From assembly GCA_027422505.1 (NCBI GenBank), contig JAPQWV010000674.1:1-64000 (forward strand): a stretch of 64,000 nt of DNA, written 5' to 3'. Made by a program: the position numbers and the translations under genes. Source of the stretch: Craterostigma plantagineum. Its lineage: Eukaryota; Streptophyta; Magnoliopsida; Lamiales; Linderniaceae. The notes below the pieces were generated by a model. It searched no databases. It had not been told where the DNA came from and worked only from the letters and a program-made list of their open reading frames with translations. Positions 48,181 to 57,689 of this stretch are shown one piece after another (position 1 is the stretch's first letter; the number at the start of each line of letters is the position of its first letter).

Positions 48181-50434
48181 ATGGATCGTGGTGGTGGCCG
48201 ACGTGGTTCTCGTGAATCGAGGGCCAGCAAAGGGAAGCAAGTCGTTGGTAGTTCATCGCAAGATGACTACCAACAATATGACCCGAACGAGTTCTTGGAT
48301 TTGGATATCGCCGACGTGCTCGGCGACGACTTAAACGAGGAGCAGGCCCAGTTCGAACCATCACCGGGAGCAAGCTCGCATGCCGCGCAGGGGCAACATA
48401 CGGAGGCGGAGGAGGAAGCGCCTACGCAAACGGCGGCGCCGCCCGACGGTTACAGTCGGACATCTTCGCGGTACACTACAGGAAGGTACCTACTAGTATA
48501 GTTAATCAATTTAAAGCTATTTGTAATTACTGTGGTAAGGAGTATAATTTTAGAAAGGGGGGCGGATATGGGTCAATGAATTCCATCTCCGTTCGAAACA
48601 CCCGACTAAGTTAGGGGTAGCACAAAACCAACAGCAAATGTTCGGCGGAACGGACTCGTCCGCGTCGGGACCGGCGGTCGGGAGCGGAAGCGCAACGTCG
48701 TTGTTTCATTACAACGAGGACGTTGCGCGACGGGAGCTTGCCAAGTTCGTAGCCGCGAAGCACCTTCCATTTCGATTTGCCGACGATCCGATCTACGAGC
48801 ATTGGATCAAGACCGCGTACAACCCTCAGGCGAAGAAGATTTCGAGGAGCACCCTGACGCGGGATACTAGGAAGACAGTACTTGCGCTTAAGCGCGACTT
48901 AGTAGCTTTATTAGGTAGTTTAGGAACTTCCGTGTCGATTTGCTCCGATATATGGAGCGATCATTGGCAACGTTCATCTTACATGGGCGTGACATGCCAT
49001 TGGGTCGATGATTCGTGGACGATACAAAAGCGCTTGATCGCATATAGGGAGTTCGATGAAGCGCACACGGCCCAAAACATTGCGATCAAGCTTAGGACGA
49101 TCTTATCAGAGTATAGGATAGTCAACAAAATATTTTCAGTATCGTTCGACAATGCGAGCGCAAACAACGCGAGCATTGAACGGTTGATCGAGTATTGTCA
49201 GCCGTCAGTCGGAGGACGGTTTTTCCACGTGCGTTGTTTTTGCCACATACTTAACCTCTGTGTGCAAGACGCGCTAGTTAGTTTAAAGGACCAGGTGCAG
49301 CCTATACGCTACGCAATCTCCTACCTGATGCGACACCCGTCTTTGTGGAAGAAGTGGAAGCGTTTCTGCGCTAGAGAGGATGTAGCAGCCAAGAAGTTTA
49401 GTTTAGACGTACCCACCAGGTGGAATTCCACCTACAAGTTGCTGTACAGTTCTATGGAGTATCGACAGCATCTGTGCGACTTTTTCGCCGAAAACAGAGT
49501 GTTGTCGTACATTTTAGTTCCGGAGATGTGGGACCCGTGCAACAGTTTATGTGAGATACTTCAAGTATTTCACGACGCCACCGAGGCGATGTCGGGTTCA
49601 TATTACCCGACTTCCATACTAGCGTTAGATCATTGCGTTAAAGTCGCAATTATACTCGACGGGCTAAGGTTTGATGCAGTAGTCGGCGAGGCCGTTGGGA
49701 ACATGTCGACCAAGTGGCTCAAATATTTTTTTGAGTTACCGGATGTCTTCATTATAGCGAAGATATTGGATCCGAGATGGCGTTTAGAGGGTACGGGTAG
49801 ACTACTAGAATGTTACTATACGAAGGTATCGTCGGGTAGGGTAGTCGATAGCATTTATTGGCAGAGCGTACTCGATCGAGCGCATAGCTCTTTAAAGGAT
49901 CTCTTTAAAGAGTATAAGCCCGATTTCGGCCACGACTCGTCCCGATCGGGATCGGGGCGCGGTCAATCTAGCTCTACTAGTAGTCGATCTTCTTCACGAT
50001 TAGCTGACTACTATGACATTCTCAACGCAAACAAGCGTCCAAGGTCCTCCCAAAACCCCTACATAGAACTCGATAACTTCATGTCGACGACTTTCGAGTT
50101 CGAGGACGAAGATGAGTTCAACGTCCTTAGATGGTGGTCGAGGGTGTCGCCAACGTATCCAACGTTGGCGAGGATCGCAAGGGAGATCCTTGCCGTCCCG
50201 GTATCGACCGTCGCGGTGGAGCATGCTTTTAGCATGGGCGGTTTGACCTTGAGCGAGAAGCGTTCGAACTTGAGTGTCGACAACCTCGAGTACCAATGTC
50301 TTCTCGACGATTGGACTCGAGCCGAGTATCGCACCCAAGACGAGCGTGCCAGCGACTCGCCTGACGACCTTTTGGAGGACACCACCGGCACGGAGACGAG
50401 CGGCAACGGCGGTGGCGACGGTGATGATTATTAG
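48181..50434 (+). pseudogene. hAT1 transposase (BED zinc finger, hAT core and dimerisation domain)
   Basis: The start MDRGGGRRGSRESRASKGK at 48181 leads into an acidic N-terminus. The frame ends at 48501, but another frame continues SDIFAVHYRKVPTSIVNQF and CNYCGKEYNFRKGGGYGSM, and a third gives FHLRSKHPTKLG. Together these make a BED finger (C-x2-C, H-x4-H) interrupted by two frame changes. From 48638 a 598-codon frame is fully open: SDIWSDHWQRSSYMGVTCHW (catalytic Asp), SFDNASANNASIE (second Asp), RCFCHILNLCVQ, VPTRWNSTYK, KILDPRWRLEG and VPVSTVAVEHAFSMGG (dimerisation block with the conserved Glu). The protein resembles plant RICESLEEPER-type transposases. If the two shifts are sequencing indels, it could be intact. 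Confidence 0.85.
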
Positions 50435-50860
50435 AGGCATTCGGCGAGGCGTGGACTCCACATCAACCAACAAGCCCGAAAAAAGATAAGTATCCAACTA
50501 TTATATTTTCTTTTTTCCGTACAAATATTTATTATGTCTTCATTTATAACTAATGAATTGTTATTTTCAGGTGCTAATTTATTTACACAAGACTATTACG
50601 ACGACGAAGCCCGAAAAAGATAAGTATCCAATCCAACAACTTATTTTTTTTGTACAAATATTTATATGCGTTTATATGGCACACTAATGAATTGTTATTT
50701 TCAGGTACTAATTAATTTGAACAAGGCTATTGCGACGAGTCACGACTCACGACGAAGCCCGAAAAAAGATAAGTAAATAATATTCTATAATTGCATATTT
50801 CGCCTCTTTTAAAATTATATAATGTAACTCATGCATGTTTATGCATTTTTTTTATAGGGA
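50435..50860 (+). repeat. hAT1 3' region: three related CCCGAAAAAGATAAG blocks
   Basis: Three copies of a 110-150 bp unit lie at about 50470-50600, 50620-50740 and 50757 on. Each has AAGCCCGAAAAA(A)GATAAG. The first two continue GTATCCAA, then an AT-rich stretch, then GTTATTTTCAGGT. These look like donor (AAGTATCC) and acceptor (TTTTCAG) pairs, so repeated 3' UTR introns are possible. No coding sequence is seen. Confidence 0.55.
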
Positions 50861-50891
50861 AGAAGATTACGAAGAATAGGGGTTTCCGCGA

Positions 50892-51250
50892 GTGCAGTGC
50901 AAGTAAGTTAGGAACGTGTGATCTCCGGATGCTTTAACGGATCATAATTGACAGTTGATTCGTTAACGCTCCTGAGATCATTCGTGCTTTCTCCCATGCA
51001 CTGCACCTGCACTGCTGTAAATTGGCACAAGTGCAATCAAGTTAGCAACGTGTGATTTCAGGATACGTTGACGGATCGTACTTGATGGTTGATTCGTCAG
51101 CGTTCTTGAAATCATTCGCTGCTTCCCACATGCACTTGCTTTGCCGATACTTCAAGATTTGCGAAGATTTGCAAATGTGGCTTAGCACGTGATGGGCTTC
51201 AACAAGTCCAGTCGCCCAGCTAGCCCTATAGGCGATTGGACTTGTTGAAG
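50892..51250 (+). ncRNA. Cluster of three miRNA-precursor-like hairpins in hAT1
   Basis: Three fold-backs lie in a row. Hairpin 1 (50892-51006) has outer arms GTGCAGTGCA and TGCACTGCAC and further pairing through GTGATCTC/GAGATCAT and TTAACGGATC/GATTCGTTAA. Hairpin 2 (51028-51138) has arms CAAGTGCA and TGCACTTG with the same internal pairing, and looks like a diverged duplicate of hairpin 1. Hairpin 3 has 20-base arms at 51197-51216 and 51231-51250, fully paired apart from one G-U, with a 14-base loop; pairing continues outward less perfectly. I do not recognise a known miRNA. They could be siRNA or miRNA precursors or simply element structure. Confidence 0.45.
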
Positions 51251-52637
51251 TCTTTCTCGTACAAAGCGACTTCAAATTTGCGTAGATGTATTGTATTGTA
51301 TTGTAAATTTGTAATTTGTTATTTAAAATTTTGTCTACAAATTGTGTTGTACAAGTATAAGTTCGTTATAAAATGTTGTAGATTTTTTAATTGTCTTACA
51401 AATTATATAGTAGATTACAGGATTTCGATACATAATTCGATCAAATAATATACTAAACCTAACTTTATTAAAACATTAAATAAAAAAATAAAAAAAAAAT
51501 AAAAAAATTCGGCGGTTGGAACCGCCGGTTAACCTTACCGGCGGTTAGCCAACCGCCGGTTACTCTAACCGTCAACCGGGGGCGGCTAACCGGCAACCGC
51601 CCCCGGCCGGTTAGACGGCGGTTAGTCCTAAGGACTAACCGCCAACCGCCGGTTGCCAACCGCCGGTTACGGTTAACGGCGGTTGGGCAAGTCTAATGTA
51701 GGGTTTCTACACATGATGACCTTCGAAACCTCCTAGTGTTCTCTAATTAAAATAATTCATACCGAAGGCTGCATAAATTAAAGCTGAAAGAATTTGGTTC
51801 TAAACCCTTATCCACTCACGAGTCATAAGACGTTGAAAGATGGTTCTAAAGCCGAAAACTTCCTTGGATTTATTCTAACCATTAAGTCACCTAATTCATG
51901 TAGTACCATGTAAAGCATATACTAATATTGAGGACATATAAAACATAATTAGTTCAAGTGTTATAGATAAAATTATCTACCTTTATGCCCAAAATTTTGG
52001 ATCTGTAAACATGATAGTTGTCGTAAATTTTCATGGTCTTCACATAACCATACAACACTAACGAAACTATTTTAAGTATGCTAATTTAGTAAGTAATTTA
52101 TGTACCTTAATTCGAAACTCAGCTCCCAGAATTACTAAGCTCCCTATGTTGTGCACTTTCTTATTCTCGACTAAACACCTTCAGCTCCCTTTGGCTTTCG
52201 CTTAGGAGGGTTTTCTCTCGTTTCTTCTCCTCCCTCGTATTATTTCTTGTGATTATCGGATCCTATTTCACTCATGAGCTATAGATATACACTAAGGTAC
52301 AATTTTCGAGAATGGTGATGATTAGACAACTTGATCGATGATGGTTTTTCCTTAGACTTAAGTAACCTATTATTACATTTCTAGGATATGGGCCTTGTTA
52401 TTGAAAGCCCAATTACTTATAACCCAAAGTTTTGTCTATTGTTATTTAAATGTTTGAATAATCCCTTTGTTAAGTCTTGAATTAATTAGAAGTTGGCACA
52501 ATTTATATTTTTGTTTCAAATATTATTTTAAAACTATACTCGTTTCGAGACTTTAATTAATTTATCCTAGTCTTAATTCACAAAATTGCATAATTTAATT
52601 ACATCAAAATCCCATATTAAATTTTACGGGTATTACA

Positions 52638-53290
52638 TCCTCCTCCCCTTAAAAGAATTTCGTGCCCGAAATTATGCCGACTGGAATAATTCGGGATAAC
52701 GAATTCTCATATCATCCTCACGTTCCCACGTGGCTTCCTCATTGATTCCACACAAAACCTTAACTAATGGAATTATTTTATTCCGGAGTCGTTTAGATTC
52801 GTACATCAAAATTTCTACTGGCCTCTCTTCGTAACTCAAGTCAGCCTTGAGGTGTTGGTAAAACAGCTCGTTCTGGATCACGTGGTTTGGGTCTGCGACG
52901 TATTTTCGTAATGTCGATACGTGAAATACGTCGTAAATTTGTGATAATGAAGACGACAATTCTATTGGTACGTACTTCGCCGACTCGTTTAAGAATTATG
53001 AACGGCCTATATATTTGGGACTCAACTTGCCATTTCTCACTAAATTTAGGCGACACATTTGAATATGTGGCCCAACTTTCTAGGATCAACAATTTTTCTA
53101 TGTCTAGATTCGCCCACATATTTTCCATATTCTCTAGGCATACGTATTCCCATTCCTGCCACGCTTCCGCTGCGCACTCTAGGCATACTTGAATAAAATG
53201 CAGTATTATACGTACCTAATTATTTTCCTCAAAATATGCCAGCTCCTCCGAAGTTCACTAAAGGCCATCCCTCAAAATCCAGAAAAAAAA
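52638..53290 (-). pseudogene. Gypsy integrase C-terminus, second copy
   Basis: 52959-52672 reads YDVFHVSTLRKYVADPNHV, LSYEERPVEILMYESKRLRN, IIPLVKVLCG, EEATWEREDDMRIRYPELFQ and a stop. This is the typical end of Ty3/gypsy pol. Upstream frames (53128-52841) hold more of the same region out of frame. No chromodomain follows. The polypurine tract AAAAGGGGAGGAGGA lies between it and L2. Beyond 53290 the sequence switches to the rearranged zone. Confidence 0.85.
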
Positions 53291-53403
53291 AGCCTTCGGA
53301 TAAAATTAGTTCCAATTAGTTCCTGTGAGTGGCGGATTATGTGATTATGTGTTATCTGATAACACATAATGTGGTGCGTAGCTTGGCGATTTTCGTTTAT
53401 TGT
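53291..53403. other. Rearrangement junction with 13-bp fold-back and LTR scraps
   Basis: ATTATGTGTTATC (53344-53356) and GATAACACATAAT (53358-53370) form a perfect inverted pair with a one-base loop. The left arm matches the reverse complement of the gypsy leader at 55799-55815. The following bases, GTGGTGCGTAGCTTGGCGAT, match the LTR (about 42486). This looks like a template-switch or end-joining scar at the left end of the inverted RT piece. Confidence 0.7.
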
Positions 53404-54000
53404 CGCACCCGTTCTTTTTGTGCGAAAGAAGGATGGGTCGATGCGCTATGCATCGACTACCGAGAATTGAATAAGATCACGATCAAGAATAAATACCCTT
53501 TGCAAGGATCGATGATCTGTTCGATCAATTGCAAGGAGCTTCGGTATTCTCGAAAATCGACCTCCGTTCGGGATACCATCAGTTAAAGATCAGGGACGCA
53601 GATGTTCCAAAAACTGCATTCAGTACGAGGTACGGCCATTACGAGTTTCTGGTCATGCCTTTGGACTGACAAATGCCCCAGCTGCTTTTATGGACTTGAT
53701 GAATCGAGTCTTCAAAGACTACCTCGATCGGTTCGTTATCGTCTTCATCGACGATATTTGATCTATTCTAAAACAAGAGATGAACACGAAAGCCATCTAC
53801 GAACCATCTTAGGAATCCTGCGAGAGAAACAGCTCTATGCCAAATTCAAGAAATGCGAATTTGGCTTGAGCAAGTAGCCTTCTTGGGACACGTGATTTCT
53901 GGGAATGGAATCTCTGTGGACCCGAGTAAGATCGAAGCTGTGAATAACTGGCCACGACCTACTACTCCTATCGAAGTCCGAAGTTTTCTGGGACTTGCGG
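53404..54000 (+). pseudogene. Gypsy reverse transcriptase fragment, inverted relative to its element
   Basis: The plus strand encodes APVLFVRKKDGSM (out of frame with the next piece), [19 protein letters not shown], a broken palm region, the catalytic FIDD at 53744-53755, then [34 protein letters not shown] and VRSFLGLAG. The gag and protease of the same element are on the minus strand, so this 0.6 kb RT piece is inverted. Frameshifts at about 53445, 53590 and 53757 inactivate it. RNase H and most of the integrase are missing. Confidence 0.85.
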
Positions 54001-54821
54001 GATGCTTTAGAAATTGGGGCTGATCCTGGCATTAGATCTATCTTGAACTGTATTTCTCGATCAGGGGGTAACCCCGGGAGATCGTCGGGAAATACATCAG
54101 AGTATTCGTTAACTACAGGTACATCTTTTAGTTCCGGCTGAGGTAAGTCCTCCGCCTTCACTGCATATATGAGATAAGACTCACAACCTGACCTCAAGAG
54201 TCGTTGAGCCTTTAGAGCCGATATTCTTGGAATACTATTCTTATCTGATTTACCCGAAAAAGTGAATGCTTCTTCTTCGGGCAGTTGAAATTTAACGACC
54301 TTCTTGTTGCAATCTATGATGGCTCCATATCTTGAAAGCCAATCCATTTCGAAGATGACATCGTAGTCGTTCATCGGGATTACAATCAGGTCGGCACTCA
54401 AGTTCCTACCCTCAATAACTACGACGCATCCTTTCAGTACCTGGTTGGTATGCGTCGGATCCCCGTGTGGTAGAGTAACTACATAGTTGCATTCAGATGA
54501 GGTAGGAGATATTCCTACCTTCGTCACATGTTTAGCCGACACAAATGAATGTGTGGCTCCAGAGTCAATTAGCACCGAAGTGGGCACGTTATAGATAGTT
54601 AACGTACCCGTCACAACAGAAGGGTTCGCCTCGGCCTCCTCATTGGTAAGCGTGAAAAACCCGTGCAGGAACCGGTGGAGGTCGAACTGGTGTTCGGGTC
54701 GGGTTCTGGGGCATGTTCGTGTTACAGTTCTTTGCATAGTGCCCCATTCTTCCGCATCTGAAACACTGTGGATTTGGATTGGGCCTGGGTTGATAACAGG
54801 CGCCGAAGTGGTAATGGCCAT
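54001..54821 (-). pseudogene. Gypsy aspartic protease and start of RT
   Basis: The minus-strand frame has VTGTLTIYNVPTSVLIDSGA followed by THSFVS, the retropepsin active-site loop with its Asp, then MNDYDVIFEMDWLSRYGAII, an RVP_2-type landmark. It then reads VVNEYSDVFPDDLPGLPPDR and FKIDLMPGSAPISKA, the lead-in to RT. At 54000 it breaks off where the inverted RT segment begins; the remaining codons of the open frame (to 53835) are the wrong strand of RT. The protease portion itself looks open. Confidence 0.85.
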
Positions 54822-55757
54822 ACTGTTTGCATTGGGGTGCTGGATTTGGAGGTCTGCTCTGAATATTTACGGGTCCCTGATTCAGCGTCGGGCGCCAGTT
54901 CTGTTGGCCCTGGCGATTTCCTTGGCTACCTTGACCTTTGTTGAAAAATTGGCGCTTGCGGTCACTTCCAGGTCCTTGCTGACTCTCCCTCCTCTTTTTC
55001 GCCTCCTGAGCTTCGGAAATATGAGCCTCAGCTTGCTCAGCTATCATGGCCCTTTCTGCTACTTGGGTAAATTCCATCTGTCTGGCCCCTGAGATACTTA
55101 AGTCGCGATAAAGCTCAGGTTTGAGGCCCGTAATGAACCTCGTCACCTTGAGTAGATTTGTTGCCACCATGTGAGGAGCGAAACGGGACAACTCCTCGAA
55201 TCGACGGATATATTGAGTTACAGGCATTCCTCCTTGCCTGAGATTCATAAATTCTAGCATCCGTCGTTCCTGTTCATGGGCAGTAAAATATTTGCCGTGG
55301 AACAATTCTCTAAATCGTTCCCACGACATATTCGTCGGATCTTCCAGGACTTTAACGGTATCCCACCAGAATCGGGCGTTTCCTCTGAGCATGGAAACGG
55401 CGCACAAGACCTTTTCGTTCTCAGGCACACGACTATATATGAACATATCTTCTATAGTACGCAGCCAATCTTCCGCCACTGCTGGGTCCGTAGCATCAGC
55501 AAAGGTTGGGGGATCCATTTTCCGAAACCGTTCCCCTTAATTTCTACACGCGCTGGCTGTGGGGAAGGACGATGTTCAGACGAGCTATCATGATGGAGTA
55601 GCTCGTCGATTTGACTCGACTGGCGATTGATATGTTCCGACTGACGTTGAAGTAAATCGGTCAGTCGTAGAATAGTGGAGTCCCTTTCATTTGGAGGGGA
55701 ATCCGGTTCAGCCCTACGGCTGGATTCAGCCACATGTTCACTACGGGTTCTTGGCAT
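54640..55757 (-). pseudogene. Gypsy gag with CCHC zinc knuckle
   Basis: The likely start is MPRTRSEHVAESSRRAEPDS at 55757. A frame change near 55500 leads into a 292-codon frame (55518-54640). It contains the Retrotrans_gag signature (DWLRTIEDMFIYSRVPENEK, LRGNARFWWDTV, FHGKYFTAHEQERRMLEFMN, TQYIRRFEELSRFAPHM), a basic Gln-rich region and the zinc knuckle CFRCGRMGHYAKNC. Protease follows in another frame, overlapping by about 180 bases. Gag would form the particle and bind RNA. Apart from the frame change it is well preserved. Confidence 0.85.
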
Positions 55758-55860
55758 TGTTCAACTATTTTATATAATAATTCAAATAAAACACATATCA
55801 GATAACACATAATCACATAGTCAAGCATTCTAAGCGAAAGCCAAAGGGAGCTGAAGGTGT
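55758..55860 (-). other. Short gypsy leader with an inverted LTR scrap
   Basis: About 100 bases upstream of gag. 55830-55862 (CTAAGCGAAAGCCAAAGGGA onward) is the reverse complement of an LTR segment seen at 52173-52206. No primer-binding site is found, although one should lie between gag and the 5' LTR. The 5' end of the right-hand unit has therefore been rearranged. Confidence 0.65.
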
Positions 55861-56065
55861 TTAAGATCCCAATCGCCCGATTGTGGTGCGTAGCTTGGCG
55901 ATTCCCCAATTCGATCGAATAGTGTTAAACTTCATTAAATTATTCTAAGAGTTAGAATACCATAATTAGTCCGACTATGATGGTACAAATATTCTAAGGC
56001 TTGAACAACTAAAATCGTTCGATAATCACATGAAATGGAATCGCCCAATTTCCTAAAATTTAAAT

Positions 56066-56104
<39 letters not shown>

Positions 56105-57284
56105 TATAACACGGCGATTTTCTCAATCGATCGAAACTCCTTGTATTATCCTAAATCGATCGATACTTATACAAAGGTAAATCGCCCGAATATGATATTA
56201 TAATATTCTAAGACTCGAAACACGTAAAATCGCTCGATTCCTTCAAAAACACTAACAATGAAATTCATATATCATTAAGATCGGCTAAAAAAAGTATTCC
56301 AAACCCATAAAAAGATACACTCTAAATTCGAACTTTAAGGAATGTAGGGTTTCTACACATGATGACCTTCGAAACCTCCTAGTGTTCTCTAATTAAAATA
56401 ATTCATACCGAAGGCTGCATAAATTAAAGCTGAAAGAATTTGGTTCTAAACCCTTATCCACTCACGAGTCATAAGACGTTGAAAGATGGTTCTAAAGCCG
56501 AAAACTTCCTTGGATTTATTCTAACCATTAAGTCACCTAATTCATGTGGTACCATGTAAAGCATATACTAAAATTGAGGACATATAAAACATAATTAGTT
56601 CAAGTGTTATAGATAAAATTATCTACCTTTATGCCCAAATTTTGGATCTGTAAACATGATAGTTGTCGTAAATTTCATGGTCTTCACATAACGACAAACA
56701 CTAACGAAACTATTTAAGTATGCTTACTTAGTAAGTAATTTATGTACCTTAATTCGAAACTCAGCTCCCTGAATTACTAAGCTATGTCCCTCTATTTGAT
56801 GCACTTTCTTATTCTCGCTAAACACCTTCAGCTCCCTTTGGCTACTAGCCTCAGGAGTTTTTCGTCTCGTTTCTTCTCCTCCTTCGTATTATTTCTGATT
56901 GTGATTCGGATCCTATTTCACTCATGAGCTATACACAATACACTAGGGTACAATTTTCGAGAATGGTGATGATTAGACAACTTGATCGATGATGTTTTTC
57001 CTTAGACTTAAGTAACCTATTATTACATTTCTAGGATATGGGCCTTGTTATTGAAAGCCCAATTACTTATAACCCAAAGTTTTGTTCTCTTATTATTTAA
57101 ATGTTTGAATAATCCCTTTGTTAAGTCTGAATTAATTAGAAGTTGGCACAATTATATTTTTGTTTCAAATATTATTGTAAAACTATACTCGTTTCGAGAC
57201 TTTAATTAATTTATCCTAGTCTTAATCACAAAATTGCAAATAATTTAATTACATCAAAATCCCATATAAATTTTACGGGTTACA
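55861..57284 (-). repeat. Gypsy LTR L3, partial
   Basis: It corresponds to L1 from about 42466 to 43870; the other 1.28 kb of the LTR is missing. It has more substitutions and small indels than L1 and L2 have between them, including an expanded AT microsatellite (56068-56108). It ends GGGTTACA next to GCCAG. Confidence 0.85.
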
Positions 57285-57289
57285 GCCAG

Positions 57290-57685
57290 CGGTGGTCGAA
57301 ATCCCATATGAAGGAAGTCTCGTACCATCTCCGTGTCCGAGGGAAGTGAATCATAGTTTTGTCTAAATGGAAGATCCAGTATTGTCCCAAGGTTTAGCTG
57401 GTGGAAGGTGAAGTGCCTTGCCCAAGCATCGTGGAAACTGATACTCGCCGTCGACTATGTGTCCTTGTATCTTCCCCCAAACTGTTGAAAATACACCATA
57501 GGTGCCGATGCCGTAAGCATAAGAACATGCCACAGTTCATGACCTTTAAGTGTAGACACTATGATCTCGTCAGGACACCGAAAGGTTATCAGATCGAGTT
57601 GAAAGTTGGTGACTTGTACGCCGATATACACGTTACACTCATAAATGTGGTTTAAGTGGGATAATGAGCCATCTGAAAAACACAT
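57290..57685 (-). pseudogene. F aORF N-terminus in the inverted segment (right of gypsy)
   Basis: The minus-strand frame 57685-57455 reads GSLSHLNHIYECNVYIGVQV, FQLDLITFRCPDEIIVS, LWHVLMLTASAPMVYFQQF. This is the aORF N-terminal block, matching B2 (FRCPNEIMV, VPMVYHQQFW). The conserved frame is open through a T-rich CAG just upstream (about 57671), where the exon would begin with AT completing a codon. The ATG there is in a different frame and meets a stop after six codons. The piece joins 41189 across the gypsy complex. Confidence 0.75.
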
Positions 57686-57689
57686 GAAA

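Larger units (their letters stand above)
47146..51695 (+). mobile_element. hAT transposon hAT1 (4550 bp) inside gypsy LTR L2
   Basis: Terminal inverted repeats are TAGACATGCCCAAC (left) and TAGACTTGCCCAAC (right, opposite strand). The 8-bp target duplication ATGTAGGG is at 47138-47145 and 51696-51703. The unoccupied site is visible in L1 (42938-42945) and L3 (56341-56348). Subterminal regions (47160-47480 and 51505-51690) are arrays of AACCGCCGGTT and AACCGGCGGTT. It carries a nearly complete transposase and a 3' non-coding tail with repeats and hairpins. Confidence 0.95.
45397..52637 (-). repeat. Gypsy LTR L2, shared by both units and interrupted by hAT1
   Basis: Ends are TGTGAGCTATACG (45397) and GGTATTACA (52637). 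Removing hAT1 (47146-51695) and one copy of its 8-bp duplication leaves 2683 bp, matching L1. The few differences from L1 suggest both are recent compared with the B2 LTRs. Confidence 0.9.
41190..57284 (-). mobile_element. Ty3/gypsy complex LTR-int-LTR-int-LTR with GCCAG duplication
   Basis: The outer ends are TGTGACGTCC (41190) and GGGTTACA (57284), flanked by GCCAG at 41185-41189 and 57285-57289. Inside are three LTR copies in the same orientation: L1 41190-43870, L2 45397-52637 (with hAT1), and partial L3 55861-57284. The first internal part (43871-45396) has only the integrase C-terminus, non-coding leader and a primer site. The second (52638-55860) has integrase tail, an inverted RT piece, protease and gag. 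Integrase following RT and the CCHC gag fit Ty3/gypsy. The long LTRs suggest a Tekay/Del-like chromovirus, but I see no chromodomain. Confidence 0.85.

Noticed and set aside
55292..55593. Plus-strand frames opposite the gypsy gag (also 54643-55092)
   Set aside because: They are antisense shadows of a clear gag frame on the minus strand.
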